NCBI GenBank assembly: GCA_050331575.1
Contig: JBHJGS010000009.1
Location: 1-64,000, forward strand
From: JBHJGS01 sp050331575
GTDB lineage: Bacteria; Pseudomonadota; Alphaproteobacteria; Sphingomonadales; Rhodothalassiaceae
Reading direction: 5' to 3'
DNA: 64,000 nucleotides
A program made the translations under genes and the position numbers. The notes under the pieces are model-generated. The model had not been told where the DNA came from, did not search any database, and saw only the letters and a list, made by a program, of their open reading frames with translations. The number at the start of each line of letters is the position of its first letter. The stretch's first letter is position 1. Shown one piece after another: positions 18,780 through 27,694 of the stretch.

Positions 18780-20218
18780 GGTTTCAGGCCCGGCGGCGGG
18801 GCCGGCGGGGTCAGCGTGTCAGCGAGCAGGCTGGCGACCGGATAGGCGCAATAATCGGCGGCATAATAGGCGCTGGGCCGATGATTGCCGCTCAATCCAA
18901 TGCCGCCGAACGGCGCTTCGGAGGAGGCGCCGGGCAAGGGCCGGTTCCAATTCACGATGCCGGCGCGCGCGCGCGCATAAAAGGCGTCCCAGCGGGCCCG
19001 GTCATCGCTCAGAAGCCCGGCGGCCAGGCCGTATCGGGTGGTATTGGCCAGCCGGATCGCGGTGTCGAAATCCGCCGCGCGCTGCACCTGCAGGATCGGC
19101 CCGAACAGCTCCTCGTCCGGCAGTTCGTCAAGGCCGGACACATCGAGCAAGCCCGGCGTGACGAAGGCGTCCTCGCGGCTCGCCTCGACGATCCACCGCG
19201 CGCCCTGCTGCAGCCGGGCCTGGGCCTGGCGCATCAGTGCGTCTGCCGCCGCGGCGTCGACCAGCGCGCCCATGAACACCGGCGGCTCGCTGTCATAGGC
19301 GCCGACGCTGAGCCGGGGCAGCACCCCGGCGAGCGCGTCGATCAGCCGGTCGCCGGCAGCGCCATGGGCCACGATCAATCGACGCGCGCAGGTGCAGCGC
19401 TGCCCCGCACTGATGAAGGCCGACTGCGCCACGGTCAGCGCGGCGGCGTCGAGATTGGCCACGTCCCACACGATCAGCGGATTGTTGCCGCCCATTTCCA
19501 ACGCCAGGATCTTGTCCGGCCGACCGCCCACCTGCCGGTGCAGCGCTGCGCCCACGCCCGGGCTGCCGGTAAACAGGATGCCGTCGACATCGTCATGCCC
19601 GGCCAGCGCCTCGCCGGTTGCGCGGGCGCCCTGCACCAGATTGAGCACGCCGGCAGGCAGGCCCGCCTCCTGCCACAGCCGCACCATCGCCTCGCCGAAG
19701 CCGGGGGTCCGCTCGCTGGGCTTGAAGACCAGGCAATTGCCCGCCAGCAGAGCCGGAACGACATGGCCATTGGGCAGGTGGCCGGGGAAATTATAGGGGC
19801 CGAATACGGCCAGCACGCCGTGCGGGCGATGCTCCAGCCGGGTGCCGTTGGATTGCTTCAGGCCGGTGCGCTCCTCATAGGCCTGGCGGCTGATCACGCC
19901 CTTGCGGATCATCGCCCCCACTTCGGTGCGGGCGTCCCACAGCGCCTTGCCCATTTCGCGGCCGATCGCGTGCGCCAACATCTCCTTGCGCTCTTCAATC
20001 AGGCTGCAGAAGCGCTCGATCACGCTCCACCGATCCCCGACCGGGCGGGCCGACCAGGTGTCGAAAGCGACACGAGCCGACGCCACGGCGGCGTCGACGT
20101 CGGCCGGGGTGGCCGCGCCGCCGTGCCAGACCTCGGCCCGATCGGCGGGGTTGCGGCTGGTCCAGGCCTCGCCTCCGCCGTCGCGCCAGGTGCCGCCGAT
20201 GAACAGCTGTCCGCTCAT
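18776..20218 (-). CDS. astD: Succinylglutamate-semialdehyde dehydrogenase
   Basis: AstD oxidises N-succinylglutamate semialdehyde with NAD in arginine catabolism. The 480-residue product is an aldehyde dehydrogenase with FGPYNFPGHLPNGH (about 140-155), the Glu in LEMGGNNPL and the catalytic Cys in AGQRCTCARRL (about 275-285). The ATG at 20218 gives the family's usual N-terminus; the longer open frame upstream encodes unrelated residues over astA. ATGA overlap with astA supports this start. Confidence 0.96.
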   Translation of the reverse strand: MSGQLFIGGTWRDGGGEAWTSRNPADRAEVWHGGAATPADVDAAVASARVAFDTWSARPVGDRWSVIERFCSLIEERKEMLAHAIGREMGKALWDARTEVGAMIRKGVISRQAYEERTGLKQSNGTRLEHRPHGVLAVFGPYNFPGHLPNGHVVPALLAGNCLVFKPSERTPGFGEAMVRLWQEAGLPAGVLNLVQGARATGEALAGHDDVDGILFTGSPGVGAALHRQVGGRPDKILALEMGGNNPLIVWDVANLDAAALTVAQSAFISAGQRCTCARRLIVAHGAAGDRLIDALAGVLPRLSVGAYDSEPPVFMGALVDAAAADALMRQAQARLQQGARWIVEASREDAFVTPGLLDVSGLDELPDEELFGPILQVQRAADFDTAIRLANTTRYGLAAGLLSDDRARWDAFYARARAGIVNWNRPLPGASSEAPFGGIGLSGNHRPSAYYAADYCAYPVASLLADTLTPPAPPPGLKP

Positions 20219-21249
20219 GCCCCGCCTCCCTTGATCAGTGGCGCGCACCACAGCTCCGCCTCCGGTCCGTCCAATTCCAGCGCGTCCCATTCCTCGCCGG
20301 ACAGGGTCAAGCCTTGCTCTGTCGGCATCTGGTCGGTCAGCAGAATGCGGAAGCGGTCCAGCGCGGGGCTGCACACCATCATCCGCACCGGGCCGCCCTG
20401 ATCGGCCGAACCGACGCGGGCGGGCATGGCGCGCGCGGCCTGCACGCTGCGCACCTGGTCCATCGGTGCGGCCATGCTGGGCCCGGCATCGAAGATGTCG
20501 ACCGCGCCGGCATAGCGGAAGCCTTCGTCTTCCAACAGGCGTTTGGCGCCTTGCGCCTGGGCGTGCGGCATGGCGATGACGGCGCGCGCCTGGTCCGGCA
20601 AGAGCGCCGTATAGAGCGGGAATTTCGGCATCAGATCGGCGATGAACTGCTGATTGCCTTGCGCATTGATGCGGTCGGCCTCGGCGAAATCCATGCCGAA
20701 AAAGTGCCGGCCCACCGCCTCCCAGAAGGGCGAATGGCCGCTATCGTCGATCCAGCCGCGGATCTCCGCCATGACCCGGTCGCTGAAGCGATTGCGGTGC
20801 GCGGCGATCAGCAGATAGCGCGCCTTGGACAGAAACATGCCCGCGCCGCCACCGCGGTGGTCCGGCGCCAGAAACAAGGTGGCGAGCTCGGTGGCGCCGG
20901 CAAAATCATTGACCAGCTGCAGCAGCTCCGTGTCGATCTTCTTGGCCGGCTGTCGGCTGACCTGGGTGAGATGCAGCACCCGGTAGGAATAGAAGGGCTC
21001 AGCCAGACCGACCGTGGCGAACACACCGGTGGTACCAACCACGCGGCCGTCGCGCTCCAGCACCAGCAGATAATATTCCGGACCCGGGCGGTCGACATCG
21101 GCCTTGGCGAAACTGGCGATTGACTGGTCAATGCGTCGGGCCAAGGTGGGCTCATCCGGCGGCAGGCTGGTCATGCCGTAGCCGGTGGCCCGCGCCAGAT
21201 CCATCAGCACGGGCAGATCCGCGCGCCTGATCGGCCGCAGGCGCATCAT
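20215..21249 (-). CDS. astA: Arginine N-succinyltransferase
   Basis: AstA transfers succinyl from succinyl-CoA to the alpha-amino group of arginine, the entry step of the AST pathway. The 344-residue length and the segments MRLRPIRRADLPVLMDLA, FLAPDHRGGGAGMFLSKARYL and EIRGWIDDSGHSPFWEAVGRHFFGMDF match the family. It is coupled by 4-bp overlaps to the M20 hydrolase before it and astD after it. Confidence 0.96.
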   Translation of the reverse strand: MMRLRPIRRADLPVLMDLARATGYGMTSLPPDEPTLARRIDQSIASFAKADVDRPGPEYYLLVLERDGRVVGTTGVFATVGLAEPFYSYRVLHLTQVSRQPAKKIDTELLQLVNDFAGATELATLFLAPDHRGGGAGMFLSKARYLLIAAHRNRFSDRVMAEIRGWIDDSGHSPFWEAVGRHFFGMDFAEADRINAQGNQQFIADLMPKFPLYTALLPDQARAVIAMPHAQAQGAKRLLEDEGFRYAGAVDIFDAGPSMAAPMDQVRSVQAARAMPARVGSADQGGPVRMMVCSPALDRFRILLTDQMPTEQGLTLSGEEWDALELDGPEAELWCAPLIKGGGA

Positions 21250-22451
21250 AGCCAGGCGTCGAACCGGCCGGAGCCGAAGGCGTGCAGCACAGCGTAGGAC
21301 AGCGCGGCCCGTTCAGGCAGGCTGGAGACGATCATATATTCCTCCGGCGAATGGATCTGAGCGCCGCGCACGCCCAAGGTGTCGACATTGGGCAGGCCGG
21401 CGGCTGCCAGATTATTGCCTTCGCACACCCCGCCGGTGTCGCGATAGTCGATGGCAAGGCCCAGGTCGCGGCCACATGCGGCAATCGCCTCCATCAGCCG
21501 GCGATTGGCCGCACTCAGCGGCTTGGGCGGGCGGTTGAAGCCGCCATGCAGCTGCCCAGCGATGCCGTCCTTGCGGTTCAGGTCCGCGACGATCCGGTCA
21601 AGCGCGTCTTGGGCCCAATCGCGATCCTCGGCCGTGACGACGCGGATATTGAAGCGGCATAGGGCGTGATCGGGCACGATGTTGGGCGCCGTGCCGCCGC
21701 GCAGGATGGCCGTGTTGATGGTCACGCCGTCGCGCTGCCCATTGAGGCGATGCAGCGCCAGCACCGCCTCGGCCAAGGCCACCACCGCACTGCGGCCGCT
21801 GGCGAACTCCCGGCCGGCATGGGCGGCCCGGCCGGTCACCACCAGCGTGAAATTGCCTGAACCCTTGCGCGCGCCGGCAAGGGCGCCATCGGGCAGGCTC
21901 GGCTCATAGGTCAGGCCGATCTGGCCGGCCTTGGCCGCTTCAGCCAGATGCGGCGCGGAGCCGAGCGAGCCGATCTCCTCATCGGACGAGATCAGCACAT
22001 CCCAGCCCGGCTTGTCGGCCAAATCGCTTCTCTCCAGGGCCTTCAGCGCATAGAGCATGACCACCAGCCCACCCTTCATGTCCGCCACGCCGGGTCCGCT
22101 GACGGTATCCTCATCCAGCCAGGTGCAGCTCTGGAACGGATGATCGGCGGGATAGACCGTGTCCAGATGGCCGGTCAGGATTACGCGGCGCGGCGCGTCC
22201 GGCCGGCAGGTGAAGCGGTGCACCGGGCCCAGCTGAGCCGGGCCTTCCCGCCCAAGATCGTCGATCGCGGTGACCGGGGCGGCTGCCAGCTGCGTGTAGG
22301 CGACGGGCAAGGTGGTGAACGCCTCGACGATCGGGCCGGCCATGGCCGTCAGGCCGTGGGTGTTGGTGCTGCCGGAGTTCTGCGCCGCCCAGGCCAAGGT
22401 CAGGTCGGTCATGGCGCTGGTCTGATCACTCAGCCAGTGATAAATATCCAT
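21246..22451 (-). CDS. M20-family zinc hydrolase of the ast operon
   Basis: A 401-residue M20/M28-type amidohydrolase with the first metal His in LTGHLDTVYP, bridging Asp in GPGVADMKGG and the EE pair in SSDEEIGS, plus the dimerisation domain opening RKGSGNFTLVVTGRAAHAG. It is first in the ast operon, overlapping astA by 4 bp. The operon has no astE, so it may deacylate succinylglutamate or a related N-acyl amino acid, but that is inference. Similar M20 genes accompany ast genes in other alphaproteobacteria to my recollection. Confidence 0.88.
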   Translation of the reverse strand: MDIYHWLSDQTSAMTDLTLAWAAQNSGSTNTHGLTAMAGPIVEAFTTLPVAYTQLAAAPVTAIDDLGREGPAQLGPVHRFTCRPDAPRRVILTGHLDTVYPADHPFQSCTWLDEDTVSGPGVADMKGGLVVMLYALKALERSDLADKPGWDVLISSDEEIGSLGSAPHLAEAAKAGQIGLTYEPSLPDGALAGARKGSGNFTLVVTGRAAHAGREFASGRSAVVALAEAVLALHRLNGQRDGVTINTAILRGGTAPNIVPDHALCRFNIRVVTAEDRDWAQDALDRIVADLNRKDGIAGQLHGGFNRPPKPLSAANRRLMEAIAACGRDLGLAIDYRDTGGVCEGNNLAAAGLPNVDTLGVRGAQIHSPEEYMIVSSLPERAALSYAVLHAFGSGRFDAWL

Positions 22452-22644
22452 TGGCGCGGAAACCTTGGTTTAAGGAACGAAACAGCCCGGTCTGAGGGCG
22501 GCGCTCCGCTGTTCGTCGCATCTTCGGCTCGGCTAATCGCAGTCAGTCTGAACCATAACCGACCGCCCGTTTAAGCTTAACGATACAAACCCGCCCACGG
22601 CAAAAACAAAACCGGGCGGGATAGGACAGCAAGGATGACACACG

Positions 22645-23244
22645 ATGCGAGCCCTGATTTTCGACCGGCAGGACCTGGTGCGCCTGTCCCTGAAGCACCT
22701 GATCATGACCCATACGGAGTGTGAGGAGGTGCTGGAAGCCAAATCCACCAGCGAATTCGTCTCGCTGGCAACCCATCATGACGATATCGATCTGATGATC
22801 GCCTATCCCGCCTCGGTCAATCTCACCACGGCGGATTGTGTTTGCCTGGCCGAGCGGCTGTTGGACGGCGCTGACCTCATCTTGTTCCGCGAGACGTTGG
22901 ACACCGATGGGGCGGACTATCCCGATGTGACCTTTCTGGATCGGCATGCCGCGGCCGAAGACGTGATCGCGGCGTTGGACGTGCACGCAAGCCCGGCCGC
23001 GGTGGCCTATGCGCTACCGCCAGCCCCGATGGCCGCCTCGCACGTCTGTCAGCATTTGTCGCGCCGGCAAAAGCAGATTATGGCAATGGTCGCGGAGGGT
23101 TTGGCGAATAAAGAAATCGCCGCCCGTTTGGGCATCGCCGAGGGCACCGTCAAGGCGCACATTCATGCCGTGTTCAAGGCCTTAGGAGTGACCAACCGGA
23201 CCCAGGCAGTGGTGCGCTACGGCGGGGAATTGCGACGGGCATGA
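22645..23244 (+). CDS. LuxR/NarL-type response regulator with degenerate receiver
   Basis: The 199-residue product has an N-terminal receiver-like domain (1-115) and a C-terminal GerE/LuxR helix-turn-helix (about 134-199: LSRRQKQIMAMVAEGLANKEIAARLG then GTVKAHIHAVFKALGVTNR). The phospho-acceptor Asp expected near residue 54 is absent; the strand reads DLMIAYPASV. It is therefore probably not controlled by ordinary phosphorylation. It has its own upstream region (about 190 bp) and is followed by a GCCACC/GGGTGGC hairpin next to tRNA-Gln. Targets are unknown. Confidence 0.87.
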   Translation: MRALIFDRQDLVRLSLKHLIMTHTECEEVLEAKSTSEFVSLATHHDDIDLMIAYPASVNLTTADCVCLAERLLDGADLILFRETLDTDGADYPDVTFLDRHAAAEDVIAALDVHASPAAVAYALPPAPMAASHVCQHLSRRQKQIMAMVAEGLANKEIAARLGIAEGTVKAHIHAVFKALGVTNRTQAVVRYGGELRRA

Positions 23245-23257
23245 GCCACCCGGCGGG

Positions 23258-23332
23258 TGGCTGGGGCGGCAGGATTCGAACCTGCGCATGGCGGTACCAA
23301 AAACCGCTGCCTTACCGCTTGGCTACGCCCCA
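23258..23332 (-). tRNA. tRNA-Gln (anticodon TTG)
   Basis: The minus strand reads TGGGGCGTAGCC at the 5' end and CGCCCCA-G-CCA at the 3' end, a full acceptor stem with encoded CCA. The anticodon loop is TTTTGGT, giving anticodon TTG. The T-loop is GGTTCGAATCC. Length is 75 nt. The CCA end overlaps a small hairpin that may end transcription from the convergent luxR-type gene. Confidence 0.95.
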
Positions 23333-23403
23333 TCGGCCCGCTGAAGGCTGCGATAAATCATAACGCCGGCCCTTGTGTAAAGGCCCAAGGCCCGGCGTTG
23401 CGT

Positions 23404-24417
23404 TCACGCCGACGCGAGCCGGCCGCGCGCCTTCTTCATCTGGCACGCGCTGAACAGGCTGATATAACAGAACAGCACCAACAGCGCCCAAATCAGCCCC
23501 AAATCCGGCCGGATCAGCCCCAGCAAGATGGGGGCCGCGACCATGCCCAGATAGACCGTCAAGCCCATCCACCAGCGCGGCATCAGGTCATACAGATAAT
23601 GGTGGAGGTGATTGCGGTCGGCACGGAACGGCGCCCGTCCGTGCAGCGCCCGCGCGAAGATCAGCCGCAGGCAATCCAGCACAGGCCATAAAAACCAGAT
23701 CATCACCGTATCAGCTGAAAGTCGGTCGAACGCATGATTGACCAGATACAGGCTCATCAGGCCCAGCAGCACACTCAGCGAATAGCTGCCGCTGTCTCCC
23801 AAGAACAACTTGCCCCGCAGATTGAACACCAGCGCCACCGCCAGGCTCAAGCTCAGGGTCAACAGGGGCCACGTCAATGCCGGGCCGGCATATAAGCTCA
23901 TGGTCAGGGACCAGATCAACGCCATCCCCAGCACAATCCCGTTCTTGCCATCGGCCATATTCACCGCATTCTGAAGGCCCAGGAGGCACAAGGCGGTGAA
24001 CGGAAGCGCGAGCGTTCCCAAAAACACCGGCTGCGACAGAAACGAGAAGCTGAGGAAGGAGAGAGTGAGCGTCGGCGCTGCCAGCAGGGCCAGGACAATG
24101 GTGACGCTTGACAGCGTTAAGCGCCAAGCCGGGCTGATATGCTGCCGGTCATCCAAAAGGCCCAGCACCAGCATACCGCCAGCACAGGCGGCAATGACGC
24201 CGATGCCAGGATAATCCGGCGCCAGCAATATCAGGCACAGCAGCGTCGGCACCAGCACAGCCAGCCCGCCGGACAGCGGCGTGGGATATTTGTGCGTCTT
24301 CCGCCCGCCGTCAGGCGAGGGAAAGTCGATAATCGACAGGCTGCGGGCAATCGGCGCCGCCTTCCAGCAGATCAGGAGACAAAGCACGGGAAGTAGGACC
24401 GCGATGATCGTCATCAT
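23404..24417 (-). CDS. WecA/MraY-family phospho-sugar transferase
   Basis: A 337-residue integral membrane protein with about ten helices. Family motifs are the cytoplasmic DDR in GLLDDRQHISP (about 87-97), NAVNMADGKNG (about 148-158), the catalytic-loop LGDSGSYSL (about 206-214) and the HHYL histidine motif (about 277-282). These enzymes move a sugar-phosphate from a UDP-sugar to a polyprenyl phosphate, the first step of O-antigen, enterobacterial common antigen or capsule synthesis. It is followed in the same direction from the large SLBB export gene. It is not the cell-division MraY, given the lack of neighbouring mur genes. Confidence 0.9.
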   Translation of the reverse strand: MMTIIAVLLPVLCLLICWKAAPIARSLSIIDFPSPDGGRKTHKYPTPLSGGLAVLVPTLLCLILLAPDYPGIGVIAACAGGMLVLGLLDDRQHISPAWRLTLSSVTIVLALLAAPTLTLSFLSFSFLSQPVFLGTLALPFTALCLLGLQNAVNMADGKNGIVLGMALIWSLTMSLYAGPALTWPLLTLSLSLAVALVFNLRGKLFLGDSGSYSLSVLLGLMSLYLVNHAFDRLSADTVMIWFLWPVLDCLRLIFARALHGRAPFRADRNHLHHYLYDLMPRWWMGLTVYLGMVAAPILLGLIRPDLGLIWALLVLFCYISLFSACQMKKARGRLASA

Positions 24418-24561
24418 TCTTCTTTTCCGTTTTCGCCGGTCTTGGTGGACCGCCGGGTTTGAGCCTGAGCCGGCGGTGCGGAAGCCACCTGCGGACTTAA
24501 CCCGCGGCAGCCTTTACGAAAGCTGAACGAGCCGCCCGTCCAAGGGTGCCGTTGGACATCG

Positions 24562-27363
24562 TCAGTTCGACAGAACCGACAAGGAGGCGGCGGTCAAGGC
24601 CAATTGACTCAAGATTGTTGAAACTTCACGAACAATTTCCAGGGTCGTATTCGGTTGCACCTTTTTCGGCACAACGATGGCGGCCCCGGGCTCCAAAGAA
24701 TATTCCTTGAAGCTCCAGGCAGAGAGCTTCACCGGTTCGGCCACCCCATTGGGATGGACGATGAAGGTGCGCTTGCGGTCCGCGGTGGGCTGAAAGCCCC
24801 CGGAGGCTTCGATATAGTCGCGCACGTTGAAATCCGGCCGGAACGGCAGCGCTTGAGGGGACAGCACATCCCCATTCACGGTGACTGAGGTGGGCAGCTT
24901 GGGCACAAGGATCTGGTCACCCGGTTGCAAGGGAATATTCGCCGCCGGATTGCTTTGCAACGCCTCGACCCCGGCCTCCACCACCAGCCGGCCCGGCACC
25001 TCCACATTGGCCAGTTCAAAGGCCAGATTGCGTGCGGCATCGATGGCATCGGCTTCGACGTCGCCGCGGATAGAGGCGAGCGCCAGGGCATTGTTCAAGT
25101 CGCTGGCGGCGCGGCGTAAGCTTTCCTGCTGCTGTTCGCGGATGCTTTCGCGGGTGAAGATGACCCCAGGCGGATAGGCCTGATCGGTGTAGCCGCCGGC
25201 GCGTTCCAGCAGCTCCAGCAAGGTTTCGTCACGACGGACGGTATAGATGCCCGGGCGTGCCACTTCACCGACCAACAAGACGGTGCCGGCTTCACTATCG
25301 GTCTGCTGTGTATCGACATTGATCGTGGAGCCGGGGGTCACCTGCAGCGGATCGGCAGCCAGTTCTTCGGCGGACACCGCGTACCGGGTGAAACGGCGCC
25401 GCGCAGCCGTGCCGGCCAGCTTTTCGATTTCCAGGCGCTCGCGGTCAGCCGTCGGACTTAGACCGCCGGCCAAGTCCAGGGCCGATAAAGCCGAGATGCC
25501 GCTGGCGACGGGATACAGTCCGGCCTGGCCGACCGCGCCATTGATCGAGATCGATTGTTCCAGCGCAAACACCAGAAAATCTGGCTCGCCGTCGAAAAAC
25601 GCGTTGCAGTTGCGCTCTTCTTCTTCCTGCACATCGGGCAGGCCCAGGCGTTGCCGCCTGGTCTGCCGCTGCTCGCTCTGCTCTTGCCGGGTTTCACGGC
25701 CCAATTCCGCAACATTGCCGGCACCGGATTGGCGCAACTGTTCGGTGCTGCCGGCCACGGCCCCATCGCGTTGGCGGCGGCGCTGGACAAAGGAATTGCG
25801 CCGCAGCGTGCCAAAGCGCTCGGGGCTGGACTGGCTGACGATCCGCTGCAGGTATCGCAAGGCGTCGCATTCCGGCTCGTCTTCCAGACCCAAAACCACG
25901 TCGCGCACGTCTTCGCTTGCCAGATAGGCAATCTGCTCGTGGGTCAGCACATACACCGCATCGCGCGGCGCCAGCACATGGTCGGCTTCGCCCAGCAGCA
26001 CCTGCACCGGGTTGACAGCGGTCAAGCGCCTGGTTCCCGTCAGCGGGTCGATCCGGCGCAGGATCGCGAAGGGATAATATGCCTCATCGGTGAACACCGC
26101 GCCGTCCTGAAGCAAGGCCGCCAAGGTGCGGAACTGGGCCAAGGGGCGCGGGCCGGTGGGGTTGACCGCGCCCTCCAGGCGAACCTCGGCCAATTGCGCC
26201 GCCCCTTTTGGCTGGAACACCAGGATATCGTTCGGCTGCACGGTCACGCCGTCGCCGGTTGCTTCGTTCAATTGCTCCCGGCCCGAGGGTCCCAGCGATT
26301 GGATCAATAGCCGCTGGCTGGACGGCCGATAGCCGCGTCCGACGAAATCCAGCACTTGGTTCAACCGCCGGCTTTGCGCGGTCGGCCCAAGTTCGTAGAT
26401 GGCATCCCGCACCGCTGAGCCGGCGGTGGCGAAGGTCGGGCCGATCACGGGCACGATCAGCCGGTCGCCGTCCTCCAAAGCGAGATCGGCGCCACGATCG
26501 CCGCTGAACACCGCATAAAGGTCGATGGCGCGACTTCCCTCAGCGCTGACCAGTTTCAACCGCCGCAGCGACCCGGTCTTCAAAATGCCGCCGGCCAGAC
26601 TGAGCAAATCCAGGATATCGGCATAGGCGGGCAAGCCATATTGCCCAGCGATGTCGACCTCTCCGAACACACTGACCTGGATCAGCCGCGGCGCGCCTAA
26701 GGCGACATCGACGCTGGTGCCGACCCGGCGCTCGGCCACCAGCTGCTCCAGACGCCCGCGAAAGCTGCGCAAGGAGAGGCCGGCAGCCTCCACCGGCGGC
26801 ATGTCGGGCAAGATGATGCGGCCGTTGGAATCGACCGGAACCGTCAGACTGTCCTGATCGGCACCATAAAAGCTGATCACCAAGGTATCGCCGACGCCCA
26901 ACTGATAGCTCTCATCGACCCGGCCGACCAGCGGCAGATCATTGGGCGTGCGGCTGCGCACAAAGTCGTAACCATATTGCTGAATCAGTCCGCGGCGGGC
27001 CAATTTGGCGGAGAAGTCCACCGGGATATCCTCGATCTCGGCGGTGCGCAGCAGATCATAATAGTTTTGCCGTGCCTCGGCCTGGCCGAGCCGGTCTTGA
27101 TAATCGCGTTCGATTGCGGAGAAGAAGATCTGCCGGTCCTCACCGCGGGGAGCACGCTCTTCCTCGCGCTGCAACTCCAAATCGCGCGCGCGCCTCCGCT
27201 CGCTATCCAAAGCCGAAGTGGAGTCGTCTTGGACCTGCTCTTGTGCGCGCTCGCGCAGTCGATCCAACAGATCCCGGTCAACCGGCTGTGCCGCCGCTGT
27301 GCCGACCCAAGCGATCGACAGACACACGAAGATCGTGAGCCGCAAACTCTGCAATACACCCAT
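24562..27363 (-). CDS. Large SLBB-domain polysaccharide export protein
   Basis: A 933-residue protein with a signal peptide (LTIFVCLSIAWVGTAAA), a poly-export domain (about 150-290: YQLGVGDTLVISFYG and FGEVDIAGQYGLP) and several SLBB repeats: about 575-625 (NGAVGQAGLYPVA), 690-740 (VGEVARPGIYTV) and 830-900 (NGDVLSPQALPF). No lipobox cysteine is seen, unlike Wza, and the C-terminus is helical (LSQLALTAASLSVL). It probably forms or lines the envelope channel for a polysaccharide. It is more than twice the length of Wza. No chain-length tyrosine kinase or polymerase is nearby. Confidence 0.9.
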   Translation of the reverse strand: MGVLQSLRLTIFVCLSIAWVGTAAAQPVDRDLLDRLRERAQEQVQDDSTSALDSERRRARDLELQREEERAPRGEDRQIFFSAIERDYQDRLGQAEARQNYYDLLRTAEIEDIPVDFSAKLARRGLIQQYGYDFVRSRTPNDLPLVGRVDESYQLGVGDTLVISFYGADQDSLTVPVDSNGRIILPDMPPVEAAGLSLRSFRGRLEQLVAERRVGTSVDVALGAPRLIQVSVFGEVDIAGQYGLPAYADILDLLSLAGGILKTGSLRRLKLVSAEGSRAIDLYAVFSGDRGADLALEDGDRLIVPVIGPTFATAGSAVRDAIYELGPTAQSRRLNQVLDFVGRGYRPSSQRLLIQSLGPSGREQLNEATGDGVTVQPNDILVFQPKGAAQLAEVRLEGAVNPTGPRPLAQFRTLAALLQDGAVFTDEAYYPFAILRRIDPLTGTRRLTAVNPVQVLLGEADHVLAPRDAVYVLTHEQIAYLASEDVRDVVLGLEDEPECDALRYLQRIVSQSSPERFGTLRRNSFVQRRRQRDGAVAGSTEQLRQSGAGNVAELGRETRQEQSEQRQTRRQRLGLPDVQEEEERNCNAFFDGEPDFLVFALEQSISINGAVGQAGLYPVASGISALSALDLAGGLSPTADRERLEIEKLAGTAARRRFTRYAVSAEELAADPLQVTPGSTINVDTQQTDSEAGTVLLVGEVARPGIYTVRRDETLLELLERAGGYTDQAYPPGVIFTRESIREQQQESLRRAASDLNNALALASIRGDVEADAIDAARNLAFELANVEVPGRLVVEAGVEALQSNPAANIPLQPGDQILVPKLPTSVTVNGDVLSPQALPFRPDFNVRDYIEASGGFQPTADRKRTFIVHPNGVAEPVKLSAWSFKEYSLEPGAAIVVPKKVQPNTTLEIVREVSTILSQLALTAASLSVLSN

Positions 27364-27439
27364 GGCCCACCCATGCCTTTTGACTCAAGACGCACCCGGC
27401 CCGCTGACGGCCGCCCAGGGGCACGCCAGCTTCCTCCCT

Positions 27440-27682
27440 TTAAGGGTGGTTGGACGTGCGGTCCAGATCCCGCGTAATGGCGAGGATATCGTCGGACAGG
27501 CGGGCGTCGGCTTCTTCCGGCGCGGGAACGACCCGGGCATCGGAGGCCGCTGAGGAGGTGCCGTCAAGCAGCGCCGGAGCCAAAACAAAAGCTCCCACAG
27601 CAACGGTGAAGACTGTGGCGCCCATCAATGCCGTGGCCCACCGCCTTCGTACCATGCCCAAAATCTTCACCTGACCACGCAT
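27440..27682 (-). CDS. Small membrane-anchored hypothetical protein
   Basis: An 80-residue product with one transmembrane helix (about 15-37: ATALMGATVFTVAVGAFVLA) and a polar C-terminal tail. It lies in the same direction as ispE and the SLBB gene, starting shortly after the ispE stop. No family is recognised. MVRRRW (27655) is an alternative start. Support is the clean signal-anchor pattern and the position in a tightly packed strand. Confidence 0.5.
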   Translation of the reverse strand: MRGQVKILGMVRRRWATALMGATVFTVAVGAFVLAPALLDGTSSAASDARVVPAPEEADARLSDDILAITRDLDRTSNHP

Positions 27683-27694
27683 TCAGCCGCCCCG

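Noticed and set aside
17415..18845. 476-residue plus-strand open frame opposite astB
   Set aside because: It is antisense to N-succinylarginine dihydrolase, with repetitive Gln/Arg/His composition.
23361..23403. Terminator after the WecA-like gene
   Set aside because: AACGCCGG and CCGGCGTT can pair, but there is no T run on the minus strand after the stem, so evidence is weak.
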